DNA of 23,464 bases from a virus. The stretch is from IMG/VR virus record IMGVR_UViG_3300027710_001941, positions 1-23,464 of that record. One strand, written 5' to 3'. Shown here piece after piece: positions 21,189-23,464 of this stretch. The translations under genes and the position numbers were made by a program. The notes below the pieces were generated by a model that was not told the DNA's origin, searched no databases, and was given only the letters and a program-made list of their open reading frames with translations. Within the stretch, counting starts at the first letter, position 1; each line of letters opens with the position of its first letter.

Positions 21189-21700
21189 CACGCTAAACCG
21201 ATAGCACGACGTTGTTCTTCTAATAAATCCACGCCATTGACCTTAAAAATCATGCCCATAAAATCTATTTCGATTAAATCGACACCGTTTTCAACGAGAC
21301 GATAATAAGTCAGGCGGGCTTTGAGTTTGACTTCGGTGTTCTCACCGGGTTTCGCTTTTCCCATGTCAATTTCTTGCCAACGGCCACGCATATAAATTTC
21401 GTAGGCTGTGACTTGGCCTGTATCCTCTTGTTGATATGCGCCTGCAAAGCGTTGTGAAACCCCATCCACTTTGGTTGTACCAAACTGCAATAAAGCCTGT
21501 TTGATAACACCGCCTGCGGTTAATTCCATTTCGAGGGTTTCTTGACCCATATCAACGGCCACTGCACCATCCATCCCTGCTGCACGATAGTCTTCAAATT
21601 TACGCGCCAGTTTGGGAAGCTGCACTTCGGCAACTTCACCCAACCAACTGATACCGTCATTAAAGATATTCATGTTTTTGAGTTTTTTAGGTAAAGCCAT
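21188..21700 (-). CDS. FII: Tail tube protein gpFII
   Basis: A 170-aa protein matching P2 FII (172 aa): MALPKKLKNMNIFNDGISWLG at the start, then EVQLPKLARKFEDYRAAGMDG, MELTAGG, GAYQQEDTGQVTAYEIYMRGRWQEIDMG and the end KLKARLTYYRLVENG..LIEIDFM...KVNGVD. It forms the inner tube of the contractile tail. It lies 14 bases after FI. Confidence 0.96.
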   Translation of the reverse strand: MALPKKLKNMNIFNDGISWLGEVAEVQLPKLARKFEDYRAAGMDGAVAVDMGQETLEMELTAGGVIKQALLQFGTTKVDGVSQRFAGAYQQEDTGQVTAYEIYMRGRWQEIDMGKAKPGENTEVKLKARLTYYRLVENGVDLIEIDFMGMIFKVNGVDLLEEQRRAIGLA

Positions 21701-21714
21701 AATGTTTTTGCTCC

Positions 21715-23271
21715 TTATTGGCCGTTAATGGATTTGGCAAAATCAACCAAATAGCGGTCGGTAATGCGTTGACGTAACATCAAGTTTTCTAAAGGCGGCA
21801 CAGGCGTATAGTCATAATCGATATAGCATTGACCAGCCTTTAGTACGTCTTTGGTATTGATTTCGGCATCAAACCAACATTCGCCATCAATAATGTAGCC
21901 ATTGCTTTTTAGCTCACGGAACTTGGCATTAATGCCTTCGATAATGTCTTTAATCAGCGAGGCGTGCATAGGCTTATCCACTGCCCAAAAGTGACCATCC
22001 GCAATAGTGTCGGCCAAGACTTGTGCAGTGCGGGTGTAGTTTTCAAAGGCAAACAAGGGGTCAGATGAGCAAGTACGTGAACCCCAAAAGCGAAAGCCTT
22101 GTTGCTGAATGAGCGTAGTGACTTCATTGGCGTTAAGGTAGCCAGCATCGGTGTTGGGGTCTTGTAAGTCCCAAAATACATCTTTGCTAATGCCCATCAC
22201 GCCATTCACTGGCACGTTGGATAAGGTTTTATGCCAGCCAACTTCTTGGTCAATTTTGGCACGTAAGCCGAGTGCATATGCCACTGAAGAAACTTCTTGC
22301 TCTAGAGCAACCGTTTCGGTGGTAGCCGACCCCGTGCCTTGATTACTCAAGCCCCAAAAGCCCAACATATCGCCTAAAACGGTTGAGTCATCCGCGACCG
22401 CTAAACTGGCGGCTGTGCCAATTAATGTGGTGCTTAAAGTAAAGCTGCCATCGGCATAGGTGAGGGTGACGGCACTAGAGCCAATCACGGTGTTGATGGC
22501 TGATTCAAGCTGCTGGGCAACATCGGCTAACGAGGTGACTTCGGAGAACTCCCAACCCGCGACTGTATAAGTTGTGCCATTAACATCTAAGGTTAAGTCT
22601 TCGATACCCAGTTCTTGCCATGTCAAAAGCTCAGTGGTTGCGGCATTGGCAGGCGACACTAATTGAGCAGGTGTACCATTGGCGACTTGGGTGAGTGACA
22701 CAATGTTGGTGAAGTGTGGCCAAACAACCATCGCTTCACGCGCACCAAAATTATTGCGGTAGGCAACAGCTGCTTCTTTGTTGGCTGCACCATCGGCATA
22801 AAAATAGGCAAAGGCACGTAGTTTTTGTGAGATGCTGATTAGCTCATTAGCAACTGCTAAATTATCTAAATAGGGGACACCTAAAATGCGCGGCTTAACA
22901 CCTACCTGAGACTGTGCGCTAAGTAAGGCTTTTAAACCTGTTTTTTGGCCGTTGGGCAATACTGTTCCCACTACATTGGCTGTGGTGGCAGCAGGGGAAG
23001 AGCCTTCTGCGACACGCACAATGACCATCACAGGTTTGGTATTGGCTTCAATGGCCTGTAAAACTTTGAGTAAAGTGCCTTGTGTCCCTGCTTTGGCAAT
23101 GGCTTTGTAAATGTCGGTAACTAAGACAGGCCGATTTAAGGGGAAAAAGTCAGGGTCAGCATCGGCAGCGATGGCCACAAAGCCAATGATAGCCGTGCTG
23201 GGGGTACGAATTATGCGTGTGCCTTCGTTAATTTCGATAACGCGGACACCGTGATGATATTGGTCAGGCAT
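21715..23271 (-). CDS. FI: Contractile tail sheath protein gpFI
   Basis: 518 aa, against 396 for P2 FI. The N-terminus (YHHGVRVIEINEGTRIIRTPSTAIIGFV) and C-terminus (AYALGLRAKIDQEVGWHKTLSN; DGFRFWGSRTCSSDPLFAFENYTRTAQVLADTI; VKDIIEGINAKFRELK) follow P2 FI closely. Between them, at about residues 190-328, lies an extra region of about 120 residues (GIEDLTLDVNGTTYTVAGWE, GSFTLSTTLIGTAASLAV, LGFWGLSNQGTG) that resembles the beta-rich repeats of DUF3383-type phage tail proteins. This is probably a surface domain on the sheath. AGGAG stands about seven bases before the ATG. It begins the tail-tube operon. Confidence 0.95.
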   Translation of the reverse strand: MPDQYHHGVRVIEINEGTRIIRTPSTAIIGFVAIAADADPDFFPLNRPVLVTDIYKAIAKAGTQGTLLKVLQAIEANTKPVMVIVRVAEGSSPAATTANVVGTVLPNGQKTGLKALLSAQSQVGVKPRILGVPYLDNLAVANELISISQKLRAFAYFYADGAANKEAAVAYRNNFGAREAMVVWPHFTNIVSLTQVANGTPAQLVSPANAATTELLTWQELGIEDLTLDVNGTTYTVAGWEFSEVTSLADVAQQLESAINTVIGSSAVTLTYADGSFTLSTTLIGTAASLAVADDSTVLGDMLGFWGLSNQGTGSATTETVALEQEVSSVAYALGLRAKIDQEVGWHKTLSNVPVNGVMGISKDVFWDLQDPNTDAGYLNANEVTTLIQQQGFRFWGSRTCSSDPLFAFENYTRTAQVLADTIADGHFWAVDKPMHASLIKDIIEGINAKFRELKSNGYIIDGECWFDAEINTKDVLKAGQCYIDYDYTPVPPLENLMLRQRITDRYLVDFAKSINGQ

Positions 23272-23335
23272 GAGTTATGCTCCTGTTTGAAAATCATGTG
23301 TTATGTGTGAAAAAATCGTTTATTTTGATGAGGTA

Positions 23336-23464
23336 TTACCAGTACACATTAGCAAAGCCATCGCCTCCATCGCCGCCCGCACCACCACCTGTCCCTGTAC
23401 CGCCTCCACCACCACCGCCTCCTGAGCCAAGAGTCCCATTGCCGCCTGCTCCGACTGTAGGATG
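23336..23464 (-). CDS. Tail fibre protein, glycine-rich C-terminus (partial)
   Basis: The last 42 codons of a protein whose start lies beyond the right edge. The sequence is 22 of 42 Gly, including a run of eight, and ends DGFANVYW. Its place upstream of FI corresponds to P2's H-G fibre region, so it is a probable tail fibre or adhesin. Polyglycine C-termini occur in phage adhesins, and no separate fibre chaperone gene lies between it and FI, unlike P2, where G sits there. The 64 bases between this gene and FI contain ACACATAACACA but no clear promoter. Confidence 0.65.
   Translation of the reverse strand, partial: HPTVGAGGNGTLGSGGGGGGGGTGTGGGAGGDGGDGFANVYW

Overview
The window holds about two thirds of a P2-like temperate myophage (Peduovirus-type). 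Its gene order fits one circular phage genome rather than a chromosome with one integrated prophage. Left to right it contains the 3' end of the portal gene Q (+), a cos-like sequence, a repeat-rich origin-like region, a phage attachment site made from the 3' half of a tRNA-Val(GAC) gene, and a leftward early operon (int, xis, primase-helicase, an Ogr/Delta-like zinc finger and three small ribbon-helix-helix-like proteins). A divergent XRE repressor follows, then a leftward replication-initiator operon, a rightward AT-rich cargo block with a leftward OLD-like nuclease, and the leftward P2 tail operon (FI, FII, a 53-aa gene, E/E', T, U, D). The window ends in the glycine-rich C-terminus of a tail fibre. 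In P2, Q is read opposite to the tail operon and its 3' end faces cos; the same is seen here. Nothing in the window is clearly chromosomal. The host is probably a gammaproteobacterium of moderate to low GC; I cannot name the genus.

Lysogeny and replication. A lambda-type integrase and a small Xis lie next to the attP-like site. A perfect 18-bp operator sits between the two divergent promoters of the repressor and the early operon. Two iteron-like arrays are visible. One is a mirror-image GGTAAG/CTTACC array between cos and attP. The other is a GTTAC array inside the initiator gene, with an AT-rich stretch beside it, as in lambda O. Upstream of the initiator operon there is a predicted minus-strand RNA of about 78 nt with a consensus -35 and a strong terminator. 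It shares and complements sequences in the leader that follows. This resembles the P4 CI / P1 c4 antisense RNA immunity arrangement.

Cargo (about 9.1-16.5 kb). A Hanks-type Ser/Thr kinase is followed three bases later by a 615-aa TPR protein. Then come two lipoproteins (one DUF2511/YebY-like), a 321-aa protein of unknown function and a stand-alone OLD-type ATPase-Toprim nuclease facing the other way. These genes look AT-richer than the phage core and lie between the regulatory region and gene D, a likely site for phage-carried defence or exclusion genes. A near-identical 20-bp motif precedes the kinase and the second lipoprotein.

Tail module. Order matches P2, with a conserved-looking T TTT TTG slippery site for the E-E' frameshift, a sheath protein with an inserted domain of about 120 residues, and an extra 53-aa gene tightly coupled between FII and E.
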